The position numbers and the translations under genes were made by a program. From positions 124,001-188,000 of the forward strand of contig NZ_BMNG01000018.1 in the NCBI RefSeq assembly GCF_014646335.1: 64,000 bases of DNA, read 5' to 3'. This DNA is from Streptomyces lasiicapitis (lineage in GTDB: Bacteria > Actinomycetota > Actinomycetes > Streptomycetales > Streptomycetaceae). Shown in pieces: positions 17,231 to 25,524 of this stretch (position 1 is its first letter; each line of letters opens with the position of its first letter). The notes beneath the pieces were generated by a model, which did not search any database, had not been told where the DNA came from, and worked only from the letters and a program-made list of their open reading frames with translations.

Positions 17231-18199
17231 TCAGTCCTTCTCGTTCTTCGTGATGCCGTGCTTCGCCGCCCAGTCGTTCGCCACGTCCTCGGGGTCCTTC
17301 CTTTCCTTGTCCACGAGCCGGTTCAGCTCGGTGAGGTGCTCGGTCGTCAGGGCGGCGCCGAGGCGCGCGAGGGCCTTGCGAACCGTCGAGTCGGCCTTGC
17401 GGTCGGCGACGAGCGGGACGACGTGCTGGCCGGGGATGAGGTTCTTGGGGTCGGTGAGGACCACCCAGTCGTTGGCGGCGATGTCGGTGTCGGTGGTGAA
17501 GAGGTTCGCGACGTCGACGTCGCCCTTCTTCAGGGCGCCCTTCACCAGCGGCCCGGAGGAGTCCAGGGACTTGAACTCCTTGAACTCCACGCCGTACACG
17601 TCCTTCAGGCCCACCGCGCCGACCGTGCGCTTCTTGACCTCGGGCGCGGCGCCGATGACCAGCTTGCCGTTGTGGCGGGCGAGGTCGGCGAGGGAGGTGA
17701 GGCCGTACTCGTCGGCGGTCTCGCGGGTCACCACGAAGGCGTCGGAGTCCTCCGCCTCGCCGTAGGGGAGTATCTGGAGGCCGCGCGGCAGTGCGACCGC
17801 GAGGGCGTTCTGCATCTCGCCCTCCTCGGTGGCCTTCGCCTTCGGGTCGAGATAGTGCAGGAGCGCGCCCTGGTACTCGGGCAGCAGGTCGACGTCGCCG
17901 CCGCGGAGGGCGGGGATGAGGATCTCGCGGGTGCCGAGGTTCGGGCGGACGGTGGTCTTCACGCCCGCCGCGTCGAGGGCGGCCGCGTACAGGTACCCGA
18001 GCACCTGGTTCTCGGTGAAGTTGGCGGTGCCGATGGTGACGCCGCCCTTGCTGGAGCCGCCGCCCGAGCCGCCACCGCCGTCGCCGTTCAGCGAGGTGAT
18101 GCCGCCGCTGCACGCGGACAGGGCCGGGACGGAGGCGGCGGCGAACAGGCCGCCGAGGAGGGTCCTGCGGTTGAGGGGCCTGCGAGAGATGGGGGGCAT
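17231..18199 (-). CDS. Substrate-binding lipoprotein of a glycine betaine/choline-type ABC importer
   Basis: The protein has 322 residues. A signal with RRTLLGGLFAAASVPALSACSG ends at a lipobox-like cysteine (LSAC, about C30). A Gly/Ser linker follows, then an OpuAC/QAT domain: VTIGTANFTENQVLGYLYAAAL, GDVDLLPEYQGALLHYL, and a C-terminal LTTEHLTELNRLVDKERKDPEDVANDWAAKHG. Compounds bound by this family are quaternary amines such as glycine betaine, choline or carnitine; related proteins bind histidine or ergothioneine. The signal carries paired arginines, so Tat export is possible. It lies directly downstream of the two permease genes. Confidence 0.88.
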   Translation of the reverse strand: MPPISRRPLNRRTLLGGLFAAASVPALSACSGGITSLNGDGGGGSGGGSSKGGVTIGTANFTENQVLGYLYAAALDAAGVKTTVRPNLGTREILIPALRGGDVDLLPEYQGALLHYLDPKAKATEEGEMQNALAVALPRGLQILPYGEAEDSDAFVVTRETADEYGLTSLADLARHNGKLVIGAAPEVKKRTVGAVGLKDVYGVEFKEFKSLDSSGPLVKGALKKGDVDVANLFTTDTDIAANDWVVLTDPKNLIPGQHVVPLVADRKADSTVRKALARLGAALTTEHLTELNRLVDKERKDPEDVANDWAAKHGITKNEKD

Positions 18200-18210
18200 C
18201 TGCCGTACTC

Positions 18211-18882
18211 CTAGGCGGACTTGGCGGGGCGGTGACGGAAGAGGGCACGCTGCAGACCCGACAGGGCCAGATCGAGTACGACGGCGACGAGGGCCACGAG
18301 CACGGCGCCGCCGAGCACCTGCACGAGGTCGCGCTGGGCCAGGCCGTCGAACACGTACCGGCCGAGGCCGCCGAAGGAGACGTACGCGGCGATCGTCGCC
18401 GTCGCCACCACCTGGATCAGCGCGAGCCGCAGGCCCGTCATGACCAGCGGAAGCGCGAGCGGCAACTCGACCTGGAAGAGCACCTGATGGCCGCGCATGC
18501 CCTGCCCGCGCGCCGCGTCCCGCACCTCCGGGTCGACGGCGGACATCCCGGCGTAGGTGTTGGTGACGATGGCGGGCACGGCGAGCGCGACGAGCGCCAC
18601 GTACACCGGCCACATGGAGAGCCCGCTGGCCAGGAAGACCAGGACGACCAGGCCGACGGTGGGCAGCGCGCGCCCGAACGACGCCAGGTTGATCGCGACG
18701 AACGCGCCGCGTCCGGTGTGCCCGATGAGCAGCCCGATCGGCAGCGCGATCACGGCGGCCACCAGGGTGGCGAGCAGCGAGTACTGGAGGTGTTCGGTGA
18801 GGCGGTGGCCGATGCCGTCCTGGCCCGCCCACTGGTCGCCGTCGACGAGCCAGGCGCCGAGGTCCTTGAAGAGTTCGAACAT
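18211..18882 (-). CDS. ABC importer permease, OpuCB/ProW type (second)
   Basis: The protein has 223 residues and about five or six membrane helices. The EAA loop lies in RDAARGQGMRGHQVLFQVELPLALPLVMTG, typical for binding-protein-dependent permeases of the quaternary amine family. ATG 18882 is five bases after the stop of the upstream permease, so expression is coupled. It pairs with the paralogue at 18888-19535 to form the channel. Confidence 0.9.
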   Translation of the reverse strand: MFELFKDLGAWLVDGDQWAGQDGIGHRLTEHLQYSLLATLVAAVIALPIGLLIGHTGRGAFVAINLASFGRALPTVGLVVLVFLASGLSMWPVYVALVALAVPAIVTNTYAGMSAVDPEVRDAARGQGMRGHQVLFQVELPLALPLVMTGLRLALIQVVATATIAAYVSFGGLGRYVFDGLAQRDLVQVLGGAVLVALVAVVLDLALSGLQRALFRHRPAKSA

Positions 18883-18887
18883 GGCGG

Positions 18888-19535
18888 TCAGGCCTCCCGC
18901 CTGCGTCGGTTCCAGGGCGTGAGGACGTACTGGACGGCGACGAGCAGCGCGTCCGCGACCAGCGCGAGGAGCAGGGTCAGGACCACGCCCGCGATCACCG
19001 GCGTGGGGAAGTCGCGCTGGAATCCGTCCGTGAAGAGCTGGCCGAGGCCGCCGTCCCCGATGTACGTCGCCACGGAGACCAGTGAGATCGACATGACGGT
19101 CGCGATCCGCACCCCCGCCATGATCACCGGGAGCGCGAGCGGGAGTTCGACGGTGAGGAGCGCGCGCAGCGGCTTGGTGCCCATGGCCTTCGCCGCCTCC
19201 TTCGTCTTCTGCGGGACGGAGTCGAGGCCTTCGACGGTGTTCCGCAGGAGCACGACGAGGGTGTAGATCGTCAGGCCGGTGACGGTGGTGGTGCGGGTGA
19301 GGCCCGAGACCGGGAGCAGGAGGACGAAGACGGCGATCGACGGGATCGTGAAGAGGATGTTGGACAGGCCGAGGAGGAGGCCGCGCAGGGGGCGGACGCG
19401 GTGCGCGAGGACCGCCAGGGGCAGCGAGATCAGCAGGCCGAAGAAGACGGCGGAGAGGGCGGCCTGGAGGTGGTTGACGGTGAGGGTGGTGAGGTCGTCG
19501 GTGTGGTCGGCTATCCACGACCAGTCGACGCTCAT
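18888..19535 (-). CDS. ABC importer permease, OpuCB/ProW type (first)
   Basis: The protein has 215 residues. Membrane helices start at LSAVFFGLLISLPLAVLAHR. The EAA loop is KEAAKAMGTKPLRALLTVELPLALPVIMAG. The start ATG 19535 overlaps the ATPase stop codon by four bases (ATGA), a sign of translational coupling. It forms the heterodimeric channel with the downstream permease. Confidence 0.9.
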   Translation of the reverse strand: MSVDWSWIADHTDDLTTLTVNHLQAALSAVFFGLLISLPLAVLAHRVRPLRGLLLGLSNILFTIPSIAVFVLLLPVSGLTRTTTVTGLTIYTLVVLLRNTVEGLDSVPQKTKEAAKAMGTKPLRALLTVELPLALPVIMAGVRIATVMSISLVSVATYIGDGGLGQLFTDGFQRDFPTPVIAGVVLTLLLALVADALLVAVQYVLTPWNRRRREA

Positions 19536-20638
19536 GCGGCGGCGTCCTTGGCGGGGGCGCCCTCGCCGGGGCCGGGGCCGGTGGGTGCGCTCGGGGCATT
19601 CCCAGTGAGTGCCGCCTGGGCGTGGGCCGCGCCCGCGTGGGTGTGGATGTCGTCGCGGGAGCTGACGCCGGTGAGGACACCGGTGGAGTCGACACGTGCC
19701 ACCAGGCCGCCGGGGGCGGCTATGGACTCGTTGAGGGCGGCGAGCAGGGAGTCGCCGTCACGCAGCGCGCGCAGCGGGGTCCGGACGTTCGTCTCGGTGT
19801 CGTGCCAGGCCAGGGGCTTGCGGGCGGAGTCGAGGGCGAGGGTCCAGCGGCCGCCGTCGGGGGCCGGGCCCTGCGGGACACCCGCGAGCGTGGTCAGGGA
19901 GAGCAGCTTCAGGCCGCGCTCGGCGCCGAGGAAGTCCGCGACGAAGTCGTCGACGGGTCGGGCGAGGAGTTCGGCGGGCGGCGCGCACTGCACCAGGCGG
20001 CCGCCGGTGCGGAACACGGCGATGCGGTCGCCGAGCCGTACGGCCTCGTCGATGTCGTGCGTGACGAAGACGATCGTCTTGCCCAACTCCTCCTGCAGGC
20101 GCAGGAGTTCGTCCTGGAGCTGGGTGCGTACGACCGGGTCGACGGCGCCGAACGGCTCGTCCATGAGCAGTACCGGCGGGTCGGCGGCGAGCGCCCGCGC
20201 CACGCCCACGCGCTGCTGCTGGCCGCCGGAGAGCTGGTGCGGGTAGCGCTTGCCCGCGTCGGGGGAGAGGCCGACGGTGTCGAGCAGCTCGGCGGCGCGG
20301 GCGCGCGCCTTGCGGCGGCCCCAGCCGAGCAGCAGCGGCACGGTCGCGACGTTGTCGAGGACGGTGCGGTGCGGGAACAGGCCCGACTGCTGGATGACGT
20401 AGCCGATGGAGCGGCGCAGTTCGGCGGCGTCCTGGTCGAGCACGTCGCGGCCGCCGACGCGGATGGTTCCCGACGTCGGGTCGACCATTCGGTTGATCAT
20501 TCGGAGGGTCGTCGTCTTGCCGCAGCCGGAGGATCCGACGAGTACGGTGACGCCGCCTTCCGGCAGGTCGAGGGAGAGGTCGTCGACCGCCGTGGTGCCG
20601 TTCGGGAAGCGTTTGTGGACCGTGTCGAACTGGATCAT
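19532..20638 (-). CDS. ABC importer ATPase, OpuCA/ProV type with CBS-like tail
   Basis: The protein has 368 residues. Walker A is GSSGCGKTTTL, the Q-loop IGYVIQQSGLFPH, the signature LSGGQQQRVGVARAL, Walker B VLLMDEPFGAVDP and the H-loop IVFVTHDIDEAV. A C-terminal segment after residue 240 carries one recognisable CBS-like half (GGLVARVDSTGVLTGVSSRDDIHTH). In OpuA-type systems this region senses ionic strength; here it is reduced. First gene of the operon ATPase, permease, permease, binding protein, NCS1 permease. ATG 20638 is used because MIQFDTVHKRFPNGTTAVD is the normal family start. Confidence 0.92.
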   Translation of the reverse strand: MIQFDTVHKRFPNGTTAVDDLSLDLPEGGVTVLVGSSGCGKTTTLRMINRMVDPTSGTIRVGGRDVLDQDAAELRRSIGYVIQQSGLFPHRTVLDNVATVPLLLGWGRRKARARAAELLDTVGLSPDAGKRYPHQLSGGQQQRVGVARALAADPPVLLMDEPFGAVDPVVRTQLQDELLRLQEELGKTIVFVTHDIDEAVRLGDRIAVFRTGGRLVQCAPPAELLARPVDDFVADFLGAERGLKLLSLTTLAGVPQGPAPDGGRWTLALDSARKPLAWHDTETNVRTPLRALRDGDSLLAALNESIAAPGGLVARVDSTGVLTGVSSRDDIHTHAGAAHAQAALTGNAPSAPTGPGPGEGAPAKDAAA

Positions 20639-20777
20639 GAGTGAGTCCCTTGCCCGGCTGTATATCGTCATGCAGAGTTCTCGGTACCTGAATAGGTTGT
20701 CAATGCTCCGGCGTAAATCACTGGTAACGAGTGCTCGACGGGCGAGATCTGCGGTCCGGTTTGAGGAGGAAATGCGT

Positions 20778-22358
20778 GTGATGCCGTCTCATATCGCGGA
20801 CTCGGTGGCCGACGTCCCCGTGGTCGTCCTCGACGGGCTGGGGCTGCCCGTCGCCGATGTCGTACGTCTCGCCGACTCCGCCGCGCGGCCCGTGCCCGGC
20901 ACCGACGCCATGAAGCGCGTCGAGGAGTCCTGGAACGCGGCCCGCCAGATCGCCTCCTGGGGCCGGGTGTACGGCCGCTCCACGGGCGTCGGCGCCAACC
21001 GCACCGAGGACGTGCCCACCGAGGCCGCCGCCGACCACGGCCTCAGGCTCCTGCGCTCCCACGCGGGCGCCATCGGTGCCGAACTGCCCGCCCGCGAGGT
21101 CCGCGCGATGCTCGCCGTCCGCGCCAACCAGCTCCTCGCGGGCGGCGCCGGACTGCGCCCGAGCGTCGTGACGGCGCTGTGCGAGGCGCTTGACACCGGG
21201 GCGTACCCGAAGGTGAACGAGTTCGGATCCGTCGGCACCGGCGACATCGCGGCCCTCTCCCAGATGGGCCTCGCCCTCGCCGGCGAACACCCCTGGGAGG
21301 GCGCGGCCCCCCGCCCCCAGCCCCTGGACAACAACGACGCGCTCGCCCTGATCAGCAGCAACGCGCTCACCCTCGGCCAGTCCGCCCTCGCCCTGCACGA
21401 GCTGCGCGGACTCCTCGGCGCGACCCAGGTGGTGGCGGGCCTTTCACTCCTCGCCGTCGATGGTTCGTACGAGGCGTACGCGCTGCCCGTCCACGAGGCG
21501 CGGCGGCACCCCGGCTCGTACGCCGTCGCCGAGCGCATGCGCCGGCTGCTCGGCGCCGCCGACCGCCCGACGCCGCCGCTCGGCCGGATCCAGGACCCGT
21601 ACGGGTTCCGCTGCGTCCCGCAGATCCACGGGCCCGCGCACGATGCCGCCGACGCCCTGGAGAACGTCCTGACGGTCGAGATCAACGCGGCCGCCGAGAA
21701 CCCCCTGATCTCACCCGAGGACATGGCGGCGTACCACCACGGCGGCTTCTACATGGCCCAACTCGCCCTGTCCCTGGACCACTTCAGACTCGCCGTGACC
21801 CAGGCGGCCCGCCTGTCCAGCTCCCGCCTCTCCACCCTCAACGAACCGTCGTTCACGCGCCTGCGGCCCTTTCTGGCCGACGCCGAGCCTGCCTCGTCCG
21901 GGGTGATGATCCTGGAGTACGCGGCGGGCGCGGCCCTCGGTGACCTGCGGGCGTTCTCCGCCCCCGCCTCGCTCGGCCACGCGGTGCTCTCGCGCGGCGT
22001 CGAGGAACAGGCGAGCTTCGCGTCCCTCGCCTCGCGGCAGGCGCTGCGGGCGTGCAGTGCCTACCGGCTCGTGGTGGGATGCGAACTCGTCGCCGCCGTA
22101 CGGGCGTTGCGCCAGCGCGACCTGCGGCTCGACGCCGGGCTTCCGGTGACGTGGGCGTACGAACTCGCCGCCTCCGTCCTGGAGCAGGACACCGTGGACC
22201 GTCCGCTGACGGATGATGTGACGGCGGCGGCCGCCCTGCTCGACCGGTTCACGGAGCTGTGGGAACAGCTGGGCCCTGGGGCGGGCGAGAGCGCTTGGCC
22301 GGAGGGGCCTCAGGGCGCGGGTGCGACAGGTTGGACAGGGTGGAGAGGTACGGCATGA
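20778..22358 (+). CDS. Aromatic amino acid lyase (HAL/PAL) family protein lacking the Ala-Ser-Gly triad
   Basis: The protein has about 526 residues. HAL-fold landmarks are present: VYGRSTGVGANR (Tyr65, for the catalytic loop tyrosine), LLRSHAGAIG (H95), GRIQDPYGFRCVPQIHGPAHDAAD and SRGVEEQASFASLAS. At the site where the MIO prosthetic group forms, HAL has GSVGASGDLAPL, but this protein reads GSVGTGDIAAL at residues 150-160. It is one residue shorter and lacks the serine. The LNG-type asparagine region is also changed (DALALISSNALTLG). So it is a homologue of HutH whose ammonia-lyase chemistry cannot be assumed. AGGAGG at 20764-20769 favours GTG 20778 or ATG 20781. It is coupled to the RpiR gene. 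Confidence 0.8.
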   Translation: MMPSHIADSVADVPVVVLDGLGLPVADVVRLADSAARPVPGTDAMKRVEESWNAARQIASWGRVYGRSTGVGANRTEDVPTEAAADHGLRLLRSHAGAIGAELPAREVRAMLAVRANQLLAGGAGLRPSVVTALCEALDTGAYPKVNEFGSVGTGDIAALSQMGLALAGEHPWEGAAPRPQPLDNNDALALISSNALTLGQSALALHELRGLLGATQVVAGLSLLAVDGSYEAYALPVHEARRHPGSYAVAERMRRLLGAADRPTPPLGRIQDPYGFRCVPQIHGPAHDAADALENVLTVEINAAAENPLISPEDMAAYHHGGFYMAQLALSLDHFRLAVTQAARLSSSRLSTLNEPSFTRLRPFLADAEPASSGVMILEYAAGAALGDLRAFSAPASLGHAVLSRGVEEQASFASLASRQALRACSAYRLVVGCELVAAVRALRQRDLRLDAGLPVTWAYELAASVLEQDTVDRPLTDDVTAAAALLDRFTELWEQLGPGAGESAWPEGPQGAGATGWTGWRGTA

Positions 22359-23188
22359 GTGACAGTCCCGCGGCGCGGCTTCAGGTGCTCTTCGAGGGGC
22401 ACCGGCTGACGCCCACCCAGCGGCGCATCGCCCACTGCATGGTGCGGCGGGCCGCCGACGCGCCCTTCCTCTCCAGCGTCGAGCTCGCCGAACTCGCCGG
22501 CGTCAGCCAGCCGTCCGTGACCCGCTTCGCGGTCGCGCTCGGCTTCGACGGCTATCCCGCGCTGCGGCGGCACTTGCGCGAGGTCGCGCCCGCGACTGCC
22601 GGAGCCGAAGCCGATCTCAACGAGTACCAGCAGGCCGTGCACGCCGAGATCGAGAACCTCCGCCACCTCGCCGAACTCCTCGCCGACCCCGCGCCCGTGG
22701 AGCGGGCGGGGCGCGTCCTCGCCTCCTCCCGCCCCCTGCCCGTCCTCGGGCTGCGTGCCGCTGCCTCCCAGGCGTACGGGTTCTCCTACTTCGCCGCGAA
22801 GGTGCACCCCGACGTGCGTCTCCTCGACGAGGGCGGCTCCATGCTGACCGACCGCGTGGACGCGGCAGTCCGCGCCGGGGCGTCTGCATTGTTGTGCTTC
22901 GCCCTACCTCGCCACCCCCGCGAGGTCGTCGACGCCCTCGCCTACGCCCGCACCGCCGGCCTCACCGTCGTCACCGTCGCCGACTCCGCCTTCGCCCCCG
23001 TCGCCGCGCACTCCGACCTCCTCCTCCCGGCGGCCGTCGGCACGGGCCTCGCCTTCGACACGGCCTGCGCGCCCATGCTCCTCGGCCGGGTCCTCCTGGA
23101 AGCGATGTGCGACGGGTTGCCGGACGCGCAGGCGCGGTTGGAGGAATTTGATGTGGGGGCGGCGGAGCGGGGTCTTTTCGTGGAGTGA
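22355..23188 (+). CDS. RpiR-family transcriptional regulator (HTH plus SIS domain)
   Basis: The protein has 277 residues. The N-terminal RpiR helix-turn-helix is TQRRIAHCMVRRAADAPFLSSVELAELAGVSQPSVTRFAVALGF at residues about 18-62. A SIS sugar-phosphate-type sensor domain starts near residue 120 (LPVLGLRAAASQAYGFSYFAAKV, SALLCFALPRHPREVVDALAYAR). The start ATG 22355 overlaps the stop of the lyase homologue (ATGA), with GGAGAGG upstream. It probably controls the lyase gene and the divergent importer operon; that is inferred from position. Confidence 0.9.
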   Translation: MSDSPAARLQVLFEGHRLTPTQRRIAHCMVRRAADAPFLSSVELAELAGVSQPSVTRFAVALGFDGYPALRRHLREVAPATAGAEADLNEYQQAVHAEIENLRHLAELLADPAPVERAGRVLASSRPLPVLGLRAAASQAYGFSYFAAKVHPDVRLLDEGGSMLTDRVDAAVRAGASALLCFALPRHPREVVDALAYARTAGLTVVTVADSAFAPVAAHSDLLLPAAVGTGLAFDTACAPMLLGRVLLEAMCDGLPDAQARLEEFDVGAAERGLFVE

Positions 23189-23294
23189 GCCTTCCCCGCT
23201 GCATCCATCAGCGCGCTCCGCGCGCGGGCGCCCCTTCCGGGTGAGGGGACCGTGACTCCTGCCGGGTGCCGATGCTCCGGCGTAGGCTCGAATC

Positions 23295-23546
23295 ATGACC
23301 GAGGCAGAGGACTACGACCACCTCCGGCACCTGATCGACAGGCTGCCGCCGGAGAAGCTCCGGCACCTTCGCGCCGTCGTGGACACGGACCCGGAGATCG
23401 CCGTGTACGTGGCCGACGAGGCACTGCCTCCAGCGGCCGAACGCCCCGGCTTCGCCGCCTTCGCCGGCATGGGGCGGTCAGGCCACACGGACACGGCACG
23501 ATCGCACCGGGAGCTCACCGCGGAGTGGAGCGACGAGAACCGTTGA
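23295..23546 (+). CDS. Antitoxin-like small protein upstream of a PIN-domain gene
   Basis: An 83-residue acidic, helical protein (EDYDHLRHLIDRLPPEKLRHLRAVVDTDPE). It has the size, position and overlap of an antitoxin in a VapBC-like pair. I see no clear AbrB, RHH or Phd motif, so the antitoxin role rests on context. Its stop codon overlaps the TTG start of the next gene. ATG 23295. Confidence 0.6.
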   Translation: MTEAEDYDHLRHLIDRLPPEKLRHLRAVVDTDPEIAVYVADEALPPAAERPGFAAFAGMGRSGHTDTARSHRELTAEWSDENR

Positions 23547-23959
23547 GGTGCCACCTTCTGGATACCGGTGTCCTGTACGCGGTCGCAGACGAGGACGACG
23601 CCGACCACACCCAGTGCGTGGCGTACGTCAGCACCTTGCGGGGGCGACTGTTGGTGCCCGCGCCCGTGATCGTGGAGACCTCACAGCTCATCGAGCGCCG
23701 CCTCGGCCCGGACAATGAGGCCGTTTTCCTCGACTTGTTCTCGGTCGGCACGCTCGAAGCCGTCGACCTCACCACCGAGGACTACGTGCGGGTCGCCGAA
23801 CTGGTACGCCGGTACGCCGACTTTCCTCTCGGCACGGTTGATGCCTCCGTTGTCGCGGTGGCCGAGCGGCTCGGGCTGACCGAAGTGGCGACGCTCGACC
23901 ACCGCCACTTTTCGGCGGTCCGCCCCCGGCACACAAAAGCCTTCACGCTGTTTCCGTGA
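23543..23959 (+). CDS. PIN-domain ribonuclease, VapC-like toxin
   Basis: The product has 138 residues. PIN acidic residues are visible: the first aspartate in HLLDTGVLYAVADEDD, the glutamate in PVIVETSQLIERR, the third aspartate in PLGTVDASVVAVAERLG and the fourth in VATLDHRHFSAVRP. All four are intact, so nuclease activity is expected (tRNA or rRNA cleavage in known VapC proteins). The start is TTG 23543, overlapping the stop of the upstream gene (TTGA). No other start in this frame gives a complete first PIN strand. Confidence 0.8.
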   Translation: MRCHLLDTGVLYAVADEDDADHTQCVAYVSTLRGRLLVPAPVIVETSQLIERRLGPDNEAVFLDLFSVGTLEAVDLTTEDYVRVAELVRRYADFPLGTVDASVVAVAERLGLTEVATLDHRHFSAVRPRHTKAFTLFP

Positions 23960-24004
23960 GCCGGGTACGCACACCCTGCGGCCGCCCACCCCCGCGCACC
24001 ACCC

Positions 24005-25372
24005 CTAGCCCTCCTCCCGCACCCGCAAAACCACCTTGTTCACGACCCACAACCCCACCCCGATCGCCACCAGCACCCCCGCGCGGATGTAGACCTCCGC
24101 CGGGCGGTCCGCGAGGGGGCTGGCCAGGATGAGGGCCGTGATGGCGCCGAGGACGGGGAGGGCGGTGGGGGTGCGGAAGTGGGGGTGGGACACGGGGTCG
24201 CGGCGCAGGACCAGGACCGTGACGTTGACGACGGCGAAGACGCAGAGGAGGAGGAAGGCTGTCGTGTCGCCCAGGCCCTCGATCTCGCCGGTGGAGACCA
24301 GGCCGACGGCGAGCAGCGAGACGAAGACGATGCCCACGATGGGCGTGCGGCGGCGCGGCAGGACGCGGCTCATCGCCCGCGGCAGGATGCGCTCGTTGGC
24401 CATGCCGTAGCAGAGCCGCGAAGCCATCATGATGTTGATGAGGGCCGAGTTCGTGACCGCGAACAGGGCGATCAGGGCGAAGAGTTTGTGGGGGAAGTCG
24501 ACACCACCGGCTTTTACCACCTCGAGGAGGGGGCCGGACGAACCCGACAGGGTCTTGTAGTCGACCAGGAGGGACGAGACCAGGGCCACGAGGACGTAGA
24601 TCGTGCCGGTCACGGCCACGCCGATGAAGATCGCCTTGGGGAACGTACGCGTCGGATCCTTCGTCTCCTCGGCCATGTTCACGGAGTCCTCGAATCCGAC
24701 GAAGGCGAAGAAGCCGAGGGCGGTGGCCCCGAGGACGCTGGTGAGCAGGGCGTATCCGGTGCCGTCCGACTCGAACTCGGTGAGCCGGGCCGGCTCACCG
24801 TCCCCGCCGAGGACGGCCCATGCGCCGATCGCGAGGATGATGAGCAGGCCGGTCAGCTCGACCACGGTCAGGACGACGTTGGTCTTCACCGACTCCGAGA
24901 CACCGCGCAGGTTCAGCGCCGCGAGCACCAGGATGAACGTGATCGCCACCAGCGTCGGCGGCAGCGCGTCCCCGGTCAGCTCGCTCAGATAGTCACCGCT
25001 GAAGGCCCGCGCCGCCGCGCTCGCCGAGGACAGGCCCGAGGCCATCACCATGAACGCGATGATGAAGGTGACGAAGGGGACCTTGAAGGCCTTCTGCGTG
25101 TAGAGGGCCGCGCCCGCCGCCTTCGGGTATTTGCCGACGAGTTCGACGTACGAGGCCGCCGTCAGGATCGCCACGACGAACCCGATCGCGAACGGCAGCC
25201 ACAGCGCGCCGCCGACCTTTCCCGCGACCTTGCCGGTGGTGGCGTAGATGCCGGTGCCGAGGATGTCGCCGATCACGAAGAGGATGAGGAGCTTGGGGCC
25301 GAGCACGCGCTTCAGGCCCGGTTCCTCGGCGGCTGGTGGGGTGGTGGTGCCGTTCGTTCCTGACGTCGTCAC
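24005..25372 (-). CDS. APC-family amino acid permease
   Basis: The protein has 455 residues and 12 membrane helices. The first, LGPKLLILFVIGDILGTGIYATTGKVAGKVGGALWL, holds the GTGIY unwound segment of APC carriers. FVGFEDSVNMAEETKDPTRTFPKAIFIG is the conserved helix 6 to loop region. It should be a proton- or substrate-coupled amino acid transporter; the substrate is not evident. The start is GTG 25372 with GGAGG five bases upstream. It precedes a PLP decarboxylase gene on the same strand and faces the PIN gene. Confidence 0.9.
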   Translation of the reverse strand: MTTSGTNGTTTPPAAEEPGLKRVLGPKLLILFVIGDILGTGIYATTGKVAGKVGGALWLPFAIGFVVAILTAASYVELVGKYPKAAGAALYTQKAFKVPFVTFIIAFMVMASGLSSASAAARAFSGDYLSELTGDALPPTLVAITFILVLAALNLRGVSESVKTNVVLTVVELTGLLIILAIGAWAVLGGDGEPARLTEFESDGTGYALLTSVLGATALGFFAFVGFEDSVNMAEETKDPTRTFPKAIFIGVAVTGTIYVLVALVSSLLVDYKTLSGSSGPLLEVVKAGGVDFPHKLFALIALFAVTNSALINIMMASRLCYGMANERILPRAMSRVLPRRRTPIVGIVFVSLLAVGLVSTGEIEGLGDTTAFLLLCVFAVVNVTVLVLRRDPVSHPHFRTPTALPVLGAITALILASPLADRPAEVYIRAGVLVAIGVGLWVVNKVVLRVREEG

Positions 25373-25524
25373 AGGAGCCTCCCCCGAGGGTGACGGTGGA
25401 CCGTCGCCGGCCTCCGACTGGGAAGGATCTTCTGCCCGCGCGAGCCGGTGATGATGCGGAAGTTGAGCAAGCTCAGAGGGTGCGGGAGTCGAGTGGGATC
25501 AGCGGGTGCGGGAGTCGAGCGGGC

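Noticed and set aside
15783..18248. Apparent 821-residue fusion reading from the binding-protein region into the NCS1 permease
   Set aside because: The first 340 residues are an out-of-frame Arg/Pro/Gly-rich shadow of the binding-protein gene. The permease has its own ATG at 17219 with a ribosome site.
20406..20777. Long N-terminal extension of the lyase homologue
   Set aside because: It runs antisense through the ATPase gene of the importer and has no homology; AGGAGG at 20764 marks the start region.
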